DNA from: Xylanibacter ruminicola
GTDB taxonomy: Bacteria > Bacteroidota > Bacteroidia > Bacteroidales > Bacteroidaceae
Assembly (NCBI RefSeq): GCF_900142525.1
Contig: NZ_FRBD01000017.1
Coordinates: 1-64,000, forward strand
DNA: 64,000 bases
Direction of reading: 5' to 3'
Made by a program: the position numbers and the translations under genes. This document shows positions 25,370-34,882 of the stretch, piece by piece. Every line of letters starts with the position of its first letter. Position 1 is the first letter of the stretch. The notes beneath the pieces were generated by a model. That model was given only the letters and a program-made list of their open reading frames with translations. It was not told the DNA's origin and searched no databases.

Positions 25370-26080
25370 TTACTCGTCGTCAACCTCAGGGGTGATAAGC
25401 TTATAACCCTTACCATGGATGTTAATAATCTCAATCTGTGGATCGTCCTTGAGATGCTTACGCAGCTTAGTGATATAAACATCCATTGAGCGAGCGTTGA
25501 AGTAGTTATCGTCGATCCAGATGGTCTTCAGAGCAAAGTCGCGCTGCAGAATCTCGTTAGAGTGGCTGCAGAGCAGAGCCAACAGCTCGTTCTCCTTGGT
25601 AGTAAGCTTGGTCTGCTTCTCACCAATCTGGAGCAGCTGCTTCTGGGTGTCGAATGTGAACTGACCCAGACGATATACTGTAGACTCACGGCTCTTCTTG
25701 CCCTTAGTACGGCGCAGGATAGCCTCAATACGGAATACCAGCTCCTCCATTGAGAAGGGCTTGGTGATATAGTCATCAGCACCAAGTTTGAAACCTTCGA
25801 GGATATCCTCCTTCAGAGTCTTGGCAGTAAGGAAGATGATGGGCACGTCGGTATTGGCTGAACGAATTTCCTGAGCGAGTGTGAATCCATCCTTCTTAGG
25901 CATCATCACATCGAGCACACAGATGTCGAATTTTGTCTTGAGGAAAGCCTTGAAGCCAGCCTCACCATCAGCACAGAGTTCTGCAACAAAGCCTTTGGCC
26001 TGCAAATACTCACGAAGCAGCATTCCGAGGTTCTCGTCGTCCTCGCAAAGCAAGATTTTCAGTTTGTCGTCGTTCATCAT
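25370..26080 (-). CDS. rprY: Response regulator RprY (OmpR family)
   Basis: This is a DNA-binding response regulator of 236 residues. The receiver domain (about 7-120) has the acidic pair in CEDDENLG, the phospho-acceptor Asp in DICVLDVMMPKKDG and the Lys in DDYITKPFS. The winged-helix domain (about 140-232) includes LTTKENELLALL and VYITKLRKHLKDDPQIEIINIHGKGYKL. The sequence and the order with a histidine kinase and an EF-G-like gene match Bacteroides RprY. A second Met follows the first directly. It lies 40 bp downstream of rprX. Confidence 0.92.
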   Translation of the reverse strand: MMNDDKLKILLCEDDENLGMLLREYLQAKGFVAELCADGEAGFKAFLKTKFDICVLDVMMPKKDGFTLAQEIRSANTDVPIIFLTAKTLKEDILEGFKLGADDYITKPFSMEELVFRIEAILRRTKGKKSRESTVYRLGQFTFDTQKQLLQIGEKQTKLTTKENELLALLCSHSNEILQRDFALKTIWIDDNYFNARSMDVYITKLRKHLKDDPQIEIINIHGKGYKLITPEVDDE

Positions 26081-26120
26081 AATTCAAAATGTTTTTGAGT
26101 TAATACTATTTTTATTTTTA

Positions 26121-27683
26121 TTAATTTTCGTCTTCTTTCAGCACGGGCAGCGATACAGTGAAAGTGGTACCCTTACCCAGCTCGCTATCGCACTTGATTT
26201 CACCATCGTGCAGGTTGATAATCTTCTTGACGTAAGCCAAACCCAGTCCGAAGCCTTTTACATCGTGAACATTACCTGTATGTACACGATAGAACTTTTC
26301 GAATATCTTCTTAACGTTCTCCTTCTTGATACCCTGACCTGTGTCGCGGATAGAGAAACAGAGTAGATCGCGCTCGTTCCACGTCTTTATATAAATATCG
26401 AGTGGTTCCTCGGGCTTGCGATACTTAACAGCGTTGTCCATCAGATTGGTAATGGCATTCTGGAAGTGAACCTCATCGACAAAGATAGCTGAGTCGACAG
26501 CCTCAATCTCAGTATAAATCTTACCACCAGTATGCTCTACACGCAGCGTGAACGACTGGGCGATATTCTCGATCATCTCGTTGAGGTCGAGCTCTTTCTT
26601 CTTGAACACAATACTTTTCTTATCAAACATCGACATCTGCAACACCTTCTCAACCAGGAAGCGAAGGCGCTTAGACTCATCGGTGATAACACCACTCAGG
26701 TGCTTGGTCATCTGCTCAGACTTAGTGACACTATCATCATTCATCATCTGCGCTGCAAGCGAGATTGATGCGATAGGAGTTTTGAGCTCATGAGTCATAT
26801 TATTAATAAAGTCGTTCTTAATCTCAGTATAACGCTTCTGACGGAAGATGACCACAATAGTGAACAGGAATGTGAGCAGAAGCACCACAGTGAACACCAC
26901 AGCAGGAATCATGAAGCGGATACTTGAGAAAATATAAGAGCTCATGTCAGGGAAGTGGATCTTGACAACACCATTCTTTGACGATGGGTCATTCTGGAAC
27001 AAAGCCTGAGGAAAGAAATATTCCTCGCCTTCGGCCGAGTACTCTGGACAACGGTACACTTCACGACCATCTGATGTTTCAACACGCAGGTGATAAGGAA
27101 TATTGATGCCATTGTTAAGCAACTCTGTACGTATATCCTGATCAAGGAGCTTGAAGTTAACGCGCTCCTTCAGGGGTTTGTCGCTAGCTGTATAAAGGAT
27201 TTTATAAACCACCTCATCAAGAAGTGCCTTCTCATAAATATAGCGGTTTCGAACAATCTCCTGAAGCGACTTAGATGCCTCTGCAATAGAATTCTTATCA
27301 GTACGCAAAATCATGGCCTTGGGCACATTGGCAGGACGGATGGCAAATGTTTTGAGCTCGAAGCTAGAATATACAGTGCCATCATCGGCTGCAACAGCAA
27401 ACTGGTGGGAGTGCTTAATGGTTCCATCAATACCATCGACCATCACAGAGTCCTGTTTGAACGCTTTACGCTCGGTTTCTTTCACATCCTTCATCAGATA
27501 ACGCTGAGTCTCGTTCATCTCAAGATTACGTGATGCCTGATAAAGACTGCGTTTAACACTCTCATCGAACTGCTCCTTCTTCATCTTCACCATCGCATCG
27601 ATGTATGAAATCTGAAGATAGAGCAGACCTACGAATGAGAGGCCCATTACTATTGCTATTGTCCAAATCGTACTTTTCTTCAT
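26121..27683 (-). CDS. rprX: Sensor histidine kinase RprX
   Basis: This membrane kinase partners RprY. It has 520 residues, with two membrane helices (about 4-24 and 265-290) flanking a periplasmic sensor domain of about 240 residues. The DHp motif is NNMTHELKTPIASI. The ATPase part shows the N box in NAITNLMDNAVKY, DTGQGI and GFGLGL. The frame opens at 27725, but that start overlaps the promoter region (TATCTTTG at 27699-27692). The Met at 27683 begins a normal basic N-terminus (MKKSTIWT) and is chosen. The predicted mRNA leader is then only about 5 nt. Confidence 0.92.
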   Translation of the reverse strand: MKKSTIWTIAIVMGLSFVGLLYLQISYIDAMVKMKKEQFDESVKRSLYQASRNLEMNETQRYLMKDVKETERKAFKQDSVMVDGIDGTIKHSHQFAVAADDGTVYSSFELKTFAIRPANVPKAMILRTDKNSIAEASKSLQEIVRNRYIYEKALLDEVVYKILYTASDKPLKERVNFKLLDQDIRTELLNNGINIPYHLRVETSDGREVYRCPEYSAEGEEYFFPQALFQNDPSSKNGVVKIHFPDMSSYIFSSIRFMIPAVVFTVVLLLTFLFTIVVIFRQKRYTEIKNDFINNMTHELKTPIASISLAAQMMNDDSVTKSEQMTKHLSGVITDESKRLRFLVEKVLQMSMFDKKSIVFKKKELDLNEMIENIAQSFTLRVEHTGGKIYTEIEAVDSAIFVDEVHFQNAITNLMDNAVKYRKPEEPLDIYIKTWNERDLLCFSIRDTGQGIKKENVKKIFEKFYRVHTGNVHDVKGFGLGLAYVKKIINLHDGEIKCDSELGKGTTFTVSLPVLKEDEN

Positions 27684-27691
27684 ATCGTGTG

Positions 27692-27699
27692 CAAAGATA
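27692..27699 (-). promoter_or_regulatory. -7 box of rprX
   Basis: TATCTTTGCA lies only 8 bp upstream of the chosen start codon. A TTTG (27726-27723) precedes it with a longer than usual 23-bp spacer. Confidence 0.5.
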
Positions 27700-27812
27700 A
27701 GAGATTTCTTAAAACGGAGAATCAAATATGTTAATAATTTATGGCATATTTTATAGAATTAACATATTTGAAGAATATTAGTTTCATATATTTAATTATA
27801 GAACAAAAAAAA

Positions 27813-27835
27813 CTCCCCCTAATTAAGAGGGGGAG
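27813..27835 (-). terminator. Intrinsic terminator of the EF-G2 gene
   Basis: CTCCCCCT (27813-27820) pairs with AGGGGGAG (27828-27835) across a 7-nt loop. On the minus strand it is followed by TTTTTTTT. Confidence 0.92.
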
Positions 27836-27862
27836 ATAAAGGGGATCTGAGCAAAGGAATGA

Positions 27863-30022
27863 TTAATCCTCATCCTTCATCTCTTCCTCATGCTGCTTGA
27901 TCAGAGCCTGCTGAATATCGTTAGGCACGAGCTCGTAGCTTGAGAAACTGGTTGTGAACGAAGCACGACCACCAGTAATAGAACTCAGAGCGATAGAATA
28001 GCTTGAGAGCTCCTTGAGAGGAATCTTAGCACTCAACTTCTGATAACCAGCCTCGGAATCCATACCCATGATGATGGCACGACGACCCTGCAGATCGCTC
28101 ATCACATCACCCATGTAATCGCTTGGTACAAGAACCTCAAGATCGTAAATTGGCTCGAGAACCTTTGGACCAGCCTCCTTAAAGGCTGCTGAGAAGGCAT
28201 TACGTGCAGCCAACATGAATGAAAGTTCGTTAGAGTCAACTGGGTGCATCTTACCATCATAAACGATGACGCGAACGTCGCGGGCATAAGAACCTGTCAA
28301 TGGGCCTTGCTCCATACGCTCCATTACACCCTTCAGGATAGCAGGCATGAAACGCATATCGATAGCACCACCTACAACAGAGTTGATAAATACCAACTTA
28401 CCGCCCCACTCGAGGTTGATTTCTTCCTTACCCTTGATGTTCATCTTGAACTCCTGACCATTAATCTTGAAGCTTGTAGGATCAGGCATACCCTCAGTAT
28501 AAGGCTCGACAATCAGATGCACCTCACCAAACTGACCTGCACCACCTGACTGCTTCTTGTGACGATAGTCGGCGCGTGCCATCTTAGTGATAGTCTCACG
28601 ATATGGAATCTTTGGTTCGATATACTCAATCTGGATCTTCTCGTTGTTCTCCATACGCCACTTCAAGGTGCGCAGGTGGAACTCTCCCTGACCATGAACA
28701 ATAATCTGGCGCAACTCCTTAGACTGCTCAACTACCCATGTAGGATCTTCCTGGCGCATCTTGGCCAGAGCAGCCATCATCTTCTCAGTCTCAGCCTCGT
28801 TAACAGCCTTGATGGCACGAGAGAACTTAGAGTTAGGATATTTGATGAAGTTGAACTTATTCTCTACATCCTTACCATTAAGGGTGTTGCCAGTCTTAAC
28901 ATCCTTAAGTTTAACGGTACAACCGATATCACCAGCAACAAGCTGATCAACCTGAATACGGTTGGCACCAGCACAAGCATAGATAGTACCAATACGCTCC
29001 TTAGAACCGCGATCGGCATTGGTAAGGTCGTCGCCACTCTTAACAACTCCGCTCATTACTTTGAAGTAAGATACCTCGCCAATATGTGGCTCGACACCTG
29101 TCTTGAAGAAATAGAGAGACTCAGGACCATTGGCATCAGCAGGAACATCCTGACCAGCAGCATTCTGGATAACAGGCATCTCGCTTACAAATGGTACAAC
29201 ATTACCCAAGAACTCCATAAGACGGCGCACACCCATATCCTTACCTGCACATACGCAGAATACAGGATAGATGCTACGAGTTACAAGCCCCTTACGGATA
29301 CCCTCGCGCATTTCGTCTTCGCTCAAATCCTCGCTCTCGAAGAACTTCTCCATCAGTGTATCATCGCCAGCGGCAGCAGCTTCAACGAGCTTAGCCTTCC
29401 ATTCCTTGGCCTTCTCCAACTGGTCAGCAGGGATATCCTCGATGATTGGAGCACCACCTTCAGGCTTCCATGAGTACTTCTTCATCAGGAGCACATCGAT
29501 AACAGCATTGAATCCAGGGCCTGTAGCAATAGGATACTGAACTGGAACACAGTTAGGACCATAAACCTCCTTAAGCTGGTTTAGGATAGCATCGAAATCG
29601 CAATTCTCACGATCGAGCTGGTTAACCAGGAAAATAACTGGCTTATTGAGTTTCTCTGTATTTCGGAAAGCATTCATGGTTCCTACCTCTGGACCATACT
29701 GGCCATTGATAAGGATAACAGCCTGATCAGTAACGTTCATAGCGGTGATTGAACCACCTACGAAGTCGTCAGATCCTGGGCAGTCGATGATATTGAGCTT
29801 TTTGTTGTTCCACTCAACGTGGAATACAGTAGAAAACACCGAATAGCCATACTCCTGCTCAACAGGGAAATAATCGCTAACGGTGTTCTTTTGCTCTACA
29901 GAGCCACGACGCTTGATAATACCTGCTTCAAAAAGCATACTTTCGGCAAGAGTAGTCTTGCCGCTACCCGCACTGCCAATGAGTGCAATGTTTTTAATCT
30001 CGTTAGTCTGATATACCTTCAT
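27863..30022 (-). CDS. EF-G-like elongation factor with degenerate GTPase motifs (EF-G2 type)
   Basis: This 719-residue protein keeps the whole EF-G domain order: G domain, domain II, domains III, IV and V, ending GGRASFTTSFSSYELVP. The GTPase motifs are altered. The P-loop is GSAGSGKTT (16-24). The switch II motif DxPGH reads DCPGS (80-84), so the catalytic His is Ser. NKxD reads NQLD (134-137). Bacteroides thetaiotaomicron has a second EF-G, reported to work in translocation without GTP hydrolysis and to matter under nutrient limitation. This gene shows the sequence hallmarks expected of that type. It lies upstream of rprX with its own terminator. Confidence 0.88.
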   Translation of the reverse strand: MKVYQTNEIKNIALIGSAGSGKTTLAESMLFEAGIIKRRGSVEQKNTVSDYFPVEQEYGYSVFSTVFHVEWNNKKLNIIDCPGSDDFVGGSITAMNVTDQAVILINGQYGPEVGTMNAFRNTEKLNKPVIFLVNQLDRENCDFDAILNQLKEVYGPNCVPVQYPIATGPGFNAVIDVLLMKKYSWKPEGGAPIIEDIPADQLEKAKEWKAKLVEAAAAGDDTLMEKFFESEDLSEDEMREGIRKGLVTRSIYPVFCVCAGKDMGVRRLMEFLGNVVPFVSEMPVIQNAAGQDVPADANGPESLYFFKTGVEPHIGEVSYFKVMSGVVKSGDDLTNADRGSKERIGTIYACAGANRIQVDQLVAGDIGCTVKLKDVKTGNTLNGKDVENKFNFIKYPNSKFSRAIKAVNEAETEKMMAALAKMRQEDPTWVVEQSKELRQIIVHGQGEFHLRTLKWRMENNEKIQIEYIEPKIPYRETITKMARADYRHKKQSGGAGQFGEVHLIVEPYTEGMPDPTSFKINGQEFKMNIKGKEEINLEWGGKLVFINSVVGGAIDMRFMPAILKGVMERMEQGPLTGSYARDVRVIVYDGKMHPVDSNELSFMLAARNAFSAAFKEAGPKVLEPIYDLEVLVPSDYMGDVMSDLQGRRAIIMGMDSEAGYQKLSAKIPLKELSSYSIALSSITGGRASFTTSFSSYELVPNDIQQALIKQHEEEMKDED

Positions 30023-30112
30023 ATTTTTTGGTTTTTAGGTGAATATTCGATATCGGGCACTAAATTAGGCATTTTTTGAGAAAACACCAAAAGTTTCTTT
30101 TATTTTTTAAAC

Positions 30113-30128
30113 TAAATTTGTAATTTTG
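30113..30128 (+). promoter_or_regulatory. Two tandem -7 boxes in front of hemW
   Basis: TAAATTTG (30113-30120) and TAATTTTG (30121-30128) lie back to back, the second ending 8 bp before the ATG. Start from the second box would give an essentially leaderless mRNA; the first would give a leader of about 10 nt. Confidence 0.6.
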
Positions 30129-30136
30129 TACCCAAA

Positions 30137-31243
30137 ATGGCAGGATTATACATTCATATTCCGTTTTGTAGCAGCCGATGTGTGTATTGCGGCTTCTATT
30201 CGACAACGGGGCTGGAGCTCCGCGAGAGGTACACTGATGCTATAATTAGTGAACTCAAGATGAGGGCTACAAGCGAAAATATCAGCACCATTTATCTAGG
30301 AGGTGGAACTCCATCGCAGTTAAGCATCAAACAACTTGAAAGTATCCTTACGACCATATATATATATAATAAGGTGGAAGGCACGTCAGAAGTAACCATA
30401 GAAGTAAACCCTGACGATATCAACCTAGAATTTGCAAAGTCACTTTACGCAATGGGCATAAACCGCGTCAGCATGGGGGTACAGACTTTCAGCAACGAAC
30501 GATTGAGATTTCTACATCGTAGGCATAATACTTCGCAGGTACCTCATGCTGTGGAGACACTGTTCAAAGCCGGCTTCAGGAACATCAGCATCGACCTGAT
30601 GTATGGATTCCCAGAGCAGACGCTAGACGAGTGGAAAGCAGATATCGACAAGGCATTAGAACTGGATGTTGAGCATATTTCAACTTACTGCTTGATGTAT
30701 GAAGAGGGTACCCCACTCTATAGATTGCTGGAACAAGGCAAGGTGAAGGAAATAGACGAAGAGTTGGAACGAAAGATGTACTACACGCTGATAGAGCGCT
30801 TAGAATCAGCAGGATACGAGCATTATGAGATATCCAACTTTGCCCAAAAAGGCTATCGCAGCAGGCATAATAGCAACTATTGGAAAGGCATTCCATATAT
30901 CGGAATAGGTGCAGCAGCCCACTCATACGACATAAGAACCCGCAGTTGGAATGTAGCAAACATACGCAAGTATATAGAAGCCATGGAACGTGGAGAACGA
31001 CCTTATGAAGAAGAGATCATTGATGACAACACACGTTATAACGACACCGTTACTGTGGCCTTGAGAACAAAAGAGGGACTAGACCTTACTATCCTACCCG
31101 ATAATCAGCACCAATACTGTATAGCCAACGCCAAACGCCACATTGAGGCCAACCTGCTAAAATTGGAAAACAATCATCTGGCGCTAACAAAAGAAGGTTT
31201 GTTTGTTAGCGATATGGTTATGAGTGATCTGATGATTGTTTAA
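30137..31243 (+). CDS. hemW: HemW-like radical SAM protein (coproporphyrinogen oxidase paralogue)
   Basis: This is a radical SAM protein of 368 residues in the HemN/HemW family. The cluster motif is CSSRCVYCGF (Cys11, Cys15, Cys18). The SAM-binding YLGGGTPSQLS and the conserved GVQTF, YGFPEQT and EISNFA follow. HemW is now regarded as a heme chaperone rather than an oxidase, and the length and single-domain end (MVMSDLMIV) fit HemW. It diverges from the EF-G2 gene and overlaps the stop of the opposing lipoprotein gene by 4 bp. Confidence 0.93.
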   Translation: MAGLYIHIPFCSSRCVYCGFYSTTGLELRERYTDAIISELKMRATSENISTIYLGGGTPSQLSIKQLESILTTIYIYNKVEGTSEVTIEVNPDDINLEFAKSLYAMGINRVSMGVQTFSNERLRFLHRRHNTSQVPHAVETLFKAGFRNISIDLMYGFPEQTLDEWKADIDKALELDVEHISTYCLMYEEGTPLYRLLEQGKVKEIDEELERKMYYTLIERLESAGYEHYEISNFAQKGYRSRHNSNYWKGIPYIGIGAAAHSYDIRTRSWNVANIRKYIEAMERGERPYEEEIIDDNTRYNDTVTVALRTKEGLDLTILPDNQHQYCIANAKRHIEANLLKLENNHLALTKEGLFVSDMVMSDLMIV

Positions 31244-32178
31244 TGTCTGAACCTCTTTATTGCAAAGTAATAATAGGCTATTAATAACGGATAACCTATA
31301 TAATATAAGGTGGTTATACTGAATACCGTATATAACACAGCACATACGGCAGCCAAACCTATAAGATAAAGAATTGCCTCGCCAAGTGGCAACATACGTG
31401 ATACATCGTCAGTTGTAGCAATAGCAACAATGATAAGAGCCCAAACAGACGACACGAAAACACCAAGCCAGAAAGGCAACGCAAAAGGATTGAGTGAAGG
31501 ATGATAATAGAAATGTCGCCATGTCTCTGGACCAAACAACTGAATACTACTATAAAGCACTGCAGATGAGGCAATGAGCAAGCACAAAGCAGTAGGATAA
31601 AATGACTTGATATCATTGAAATGCACAATCTTACAGCCCTTGCGCATCAATAAACGAAGACCATAAGCAGCTCCTGTAAGCACGCAGAATGCTAAGAATA
31701 CCAGAAGATGGGTATTAGAGAATGTATCGATAAACTGACTGATGGGATCATCTGGTGACACCTTAGACAAAAGTTCATTCTCGTGAACCCAACCAAAGGT
31801 TAGTTGGTCGCGCGCCACCTTTACCCATATTGAATCGATAGTATCTGAGGGAACGGTCTTAATATCAGCCACTACTACATGCTCATGACGACGGATTGTG
31901 ATGGAATCCTTCTTTTTCTCCTCGCCAATAGATTCAAGTTCTATGCTCACGACCTCAGGCACAGACATATCCTCAGGCTGTTGGGCCACAACAACAAGCG
32001 AATCGCCTGTAACTACGAAATTATAGTTCTGGGTGTAGTGATGAGTAGTATAGAACGATATTGAATCGAGCTGCTGCTCAGTAAGATCCCATGCATCAGG
32101 AGTGATGGGACCGCGATTGTAGCAGCCACATAGCAAAACCGAAACAAACAGAATACTAACGAGTCGACGCATAGACAT
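31240..32178 (-). CDS. Membrane lipoprotein with SH3-like domain, 312 aa
   Basis: The family is not recognised by name. The signal sequence has a lipobox (LLCGCYNRG). A periplasmic part (about 25-150) ends in an SH3-like stretch (WVKVARDQLTFGWVHENELL) followed by VSPDDPISQFI. The C-terminal half contains five or six hydrophobic segments and ends in a basic tail (FAIKRFRH). It overlaps the end of the U32 gene by 23 bp, so it is likely the last gene of the long minus-strand string starting at 43865. The 515-aa protein at 14357-15904 has a comparable plan. Confidence 0.75.
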   Translation of the reverse strand: MSMRRLVSILFVSVLLCGCYNRGPITPDAWDLTEQQLDSISFYTTHHYTQNYNFVVTGDSLVVVAQQPEDMSVPEVVSIELESIGEEKKKDSITIRRHEHVVVADIKTVPSDTIDSIWVKVARDQLTFGWVHENELLSKVSPDDPISQFIDTFSNTHLLVFLAFCVLTGAAYGLRLLMRKGCKIVHFNDIKSFYPTALCLLIASSAVLYSSIQLFGPETWRHFYYHPSLNPFALPFWLGVFVSSVWALIIVAIATTDDVSRMLPLGEAILYLIGLAAVCAVLYTVFSITTLYYIGYPLLIAYYYFAIKRFRH

Positions 32179-33940
32179 TCATCTGACAGTGTTTACAATC
32201 AAACTCAAGTTGGAAACGGCGACCATCGCCCAATACCAGAGAAAGTGGTTCGCGCCATGTGGGGCGTTTTCCACCACGCTTTACACAGTAGCCAAGGCTA
32301 TATCGTAAGCAATGACGACACTGCATAATAGGACCATCACCACCTTTAAGCTCATAGGCAGATAATTGATCAGTGCCATAGAAGACTGCACTTTGGTGGT
32401 TAGAGATATTATTTTGGTAGCTGAGTTCTTTTACGCCTGAATTAACACCTACCTTAGCCTTTTTAACCTCGCGACTAGAATCAGCAAGCTTCTCGACCAA
32501 CCGCCTACGCATATCGGATAGCTGGCTATTAGGAATGAAGTAATTAAAGTCTTCAGGCACATTAACCTCAGTACACTCGTAAATGGTATCACCAAGCTTA
32601 GAAAGCTGACGAACAAGATTCTCACGAGGAGATTTCTGCGCTAACTGATGTTCTGCTGCGATATGCAAAGTGGTATTATTAGCGCTCAATTCAAAGCCAT
32701 CATCTACAGCTCGCAAATCTATGCTGATAGGAATCTTTCGAGTAGCACTAGATTTCGACAAGATACGCTCGAACTCCTGATCATTATTACGATACAATGC
32801 CATTCCTGGACGCAATCCTTCTGGCATCTTGAAAGGATAAATGCGATTACCAACTACACGATTTGCACGAAATCCTTCGAACTGGCGATCAGCATTCAAG
32901 AAACACAACCCATCACCATTAGTAAAGCTAGCAGTACCTGCGACATTAAACGAATCGTGACGAATCTCCTTAACCTTACCCACAAATTCGCCTACAGCCT
33001 TAGGAGTATCAAAAGAAGCAATATCTGGCTGGCGGCCATTAACAAAATAGGTAGTGTATCCACGATTAAAAGTGCGGCTGAGATTCGGAGTGAAAGCATA
33101 TTCGCATCGCCCCCTAGAAGCACGACAATATTCATCAGAATGTTTGCGGATAAAGGCATTAAGACGCTCGCTATAAGCAGCTGTAACATTTTTAACGTAT
33201 GCCACATCCTTGAGTCGGCCCTCAATCTTAAACGATACAGCTCCAGCGTCAATAAGTTTCTCCAGATTATCACTCTGATTCATATCTTTGAGCGAGAGCA
33301 GATAACGTTCATGCTCTATCTCAGCGCCATCAGCATCGACAAGTGAGAAGCGCATACGACAGAACTGAGCACATTCACCACGATTGGCACTACGCTGAAA
33401 ACAGTTCTGGGATGCATAACAAATGCCTGAATAGCTTACACACAAGGCTCCATGAACGAACACCTCAAGCTCGATACCAGGCACCTCACGATGAATCTCA
33501 GTTATTTCTTCAGCAGACAACTCTCGTGCCAAAACCGCTCTCGAGAAACCTAATTGCTTCAACCAACGCACCTTATCAGCTGTACGATTGTCAGTCTGCG
33601 TGGAAGCATGAATCTCGAATGGTTTGCCATCCATAAATTGCAGCAAGCCCATATCCTGCACCAATATGGCATCGACACCAATCTCTGCCAATTGATCAAT
33701 CAACTTACGAACATCATCAAGTTCAGCATCATAAACAATAGTGTTCAGCGTTACATATATCTTAACGCCAAAAGGATGAGCATATTCGCACAACTGACGG
33801 ATATCATCAACACTATTGCCCACTGCAGCACGGGCTCCGAATTTTGGTGCTCCAATATATACGGCATCAGCACCATGATCAATGGCAGCAATACCACAAG
33901 CCAGATTCTTGGCGGGAGCTAATAGTTCTAAAGGAGTCAC
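32156..33940 (-). CDS. U32 peptidase-family protein (probable RNA hydroxylation factor, TrhP/RlhA type)
   Basis: This is a 594-residue member of the U32 family. The N-terminal barrel starts LELLAPAKNLACGIAAIDHGADAVY and carries the signature Cys cluster in HGALCVSYSGICYASQNCFQRSANRGECAQFC. The conserved KIEGRLKDVAYV follows, and the C-terminus ends with extra Cys pairs (MQCRHCLRYSLGYC and CKHCQMNV). Relatives in E. coli (TrhP, RlhA) are needed for hydroxylation of tRNA U34 or 23S rRNA C2501 rather than proteolysis. Which RNA is involved cannot be read here. It begins 5 bp after metA. Confidence 0.85.
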   Translation of the reverse strand: MTPLELLAPAKNLACGIAAIDHGADAVYIGAPKFGARAAVGNSVDDIRQLCEYAHPFGVKIYVTLNTIVYDAELDDVRKLIDQLAEIGVDAILVQDMGLLQFMDGKPFEIHASTQTDNRTADKVRWLKQLGFSRAVLARELSAEEITEIHREVPGIELEVFVHGALCVSYSGICYASQNCFQRSANRGECAQFCRMRFSLVDADGAEIEHERYLLSLKDMNQSDNLEKLIDAGAVSFKIEGRLKDVAYVKNVTAAYSERLNAFIRKHSDEYCRASRGRCEYAFTPNLSRTFNRGYTTYFVNGRQPDIASFDTPKAVGEFVGKVKEIRHDSFNVAGTASFTNGDGLCFLNADRQFEGFRANRVVGNRIYPFKMPEGLRPGMALYRNNDQEFERILSKSSATRKIPISIDLRAVDDGFELSANNTTLHIAAEHQLAQKSPRENLVRQLSKLGDTIYECTEVNVPEDFNYFIPNSQLSDMRRRLVEKLADSSREVKKAKVGVNSGVKELSYQNNISNHQSAVFYGTDQLSAYELKGGDGPIMQCRHCLRYSLGYCVKRGGKRPTWREPLSLVLGDGRRFQLEFDCKHCQMNVYASTR

Positions 33941-33945
33941 TAGAC

Positions 33946-34863
33946 CTATTTGATTTCGTCAATATTATACGGAGTTTCCTGATAAACGTAATAGTTTATC
34001 CAGTTGGAATACAACAGATTGGCATGTGCACGCCAAGTTACAAGTGGCTCATTATCTGGATTATCATCGCGATAATAGTTCTTGGGCATGTCTACATCAT
34101 CACGTACTCCCTTATCACGTTTATACTCATTATCAAGTGTATTTGGCGCATACTCCAAATGGCCAGTAATAAAGAACTCACGTCCACCACGAGCCATCAC
34201 CATACTTACACCACTCTCCTTAGATTCAGCTAGAAGAGTAAGTTCTGGATTGGCTAAGACATCCTCACGATGAATCTCGGTATGACGACTATGAGGCATC
34301 ATAAACACATCGTCGAACCCACGGAATATGGGCAGATGCGTTACCACCTGAGTTTGTGGGAAGATGCCAAACATCTTCTTTTTGAGCGGATACTTAGGCA
34401 CACCATAGTGATAATAGAGTCCAGCCTGTGCAGCCCAACAGATGAACAGTGTACTTGTTACATGGTTTTTTGCCCAATCAAAAATGTCAGTAATCTCATC
34501 CCAATAAGTTACATCCTCAAACTCCATCGTTTCAACAGGAGCACCTGTAATAATCATGCCATCGAACTTCTCGTTTCGCATAGACTCGAAGTCACGATAA
34601 AACATCATCATATGCTCGATTGGAGTATTTTTGGGAGTATGACTCTTAAGTTTCATAAAATTGATTTCCATCTGCAATGGAGTATTCGACAGCAATCTAA
34701 CCAAATCTGTCTCTGTAGTAATCTTAAGAGGCATCAGGTTAAGAATAACTATCTTAAGCGGACGGATATCCTGAGTAGTGGCCCGCGAGTTATCCATAAC
34801 AAAGATATTCTCGTTCTTGAGAATATCGATGGCGGGCAGTCTGTCTGGTAATCTTAAAGGCAT
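33946..34863 (-). CDS. metA: Homoserine O-acetyltransferase (MetA family)
   Basis: This enzyme activates homoserine at the first dedicated step of methionine synthesis. The 305-residue protein has the family nucleophile Cys142 in FICWAAQAG. Residue 111, which controls acyl-CoA choice in this family, is Glu (GAPVETMEFEDVTYW). From published work on MetA enzymes, Glu here favours acetyl-CoA and Gly favours succinyl-CoA, so acetylation is predicted. It lies 19 bp downstream of the PP2C gene and directly upstream of the U32 gene, apparently by operon read-through rather than functional grouping. Confidence 0.93.
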   Translation of the reverse strand: MPLRLPDRLPAIDILKNENIFVMDNSRATTQDIRPLKIVILNLMPLKITTETDLVRLLSNTPLQMEINFMKLKSHTPKNTPIEHMMMFYRDFESMRNEKFDGMIITGAPVETMEFEDVTYWDEITDIFDWAKNHVTSTLFICWAAQAGLYYHYGVPKYPLKKKMFGIFPQTQVVTHLPIFRGFDDVFMMPHSRHTEIHREDVLANPELTLLAESKESGVSMVMARGGREFFITGHLEYAPNTLDNEYKRDKGVRDDVDMPKNYYRDDNPDNEPLVTWRAHANLLYSNWINYYVYQETPYNIDEIK

Positions 34864-34882
34864 TTCTTATATTTCCTATCTT

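Noticed and set aside
28559..29473. 304-codon frame on the plus strand inside the EF-G2 gene
   Set aside because: It is fully antisense to a conserved translation factor; the protein is Leu/Thr/Ser-rich without domains. It arises from codon bias of the true gene.
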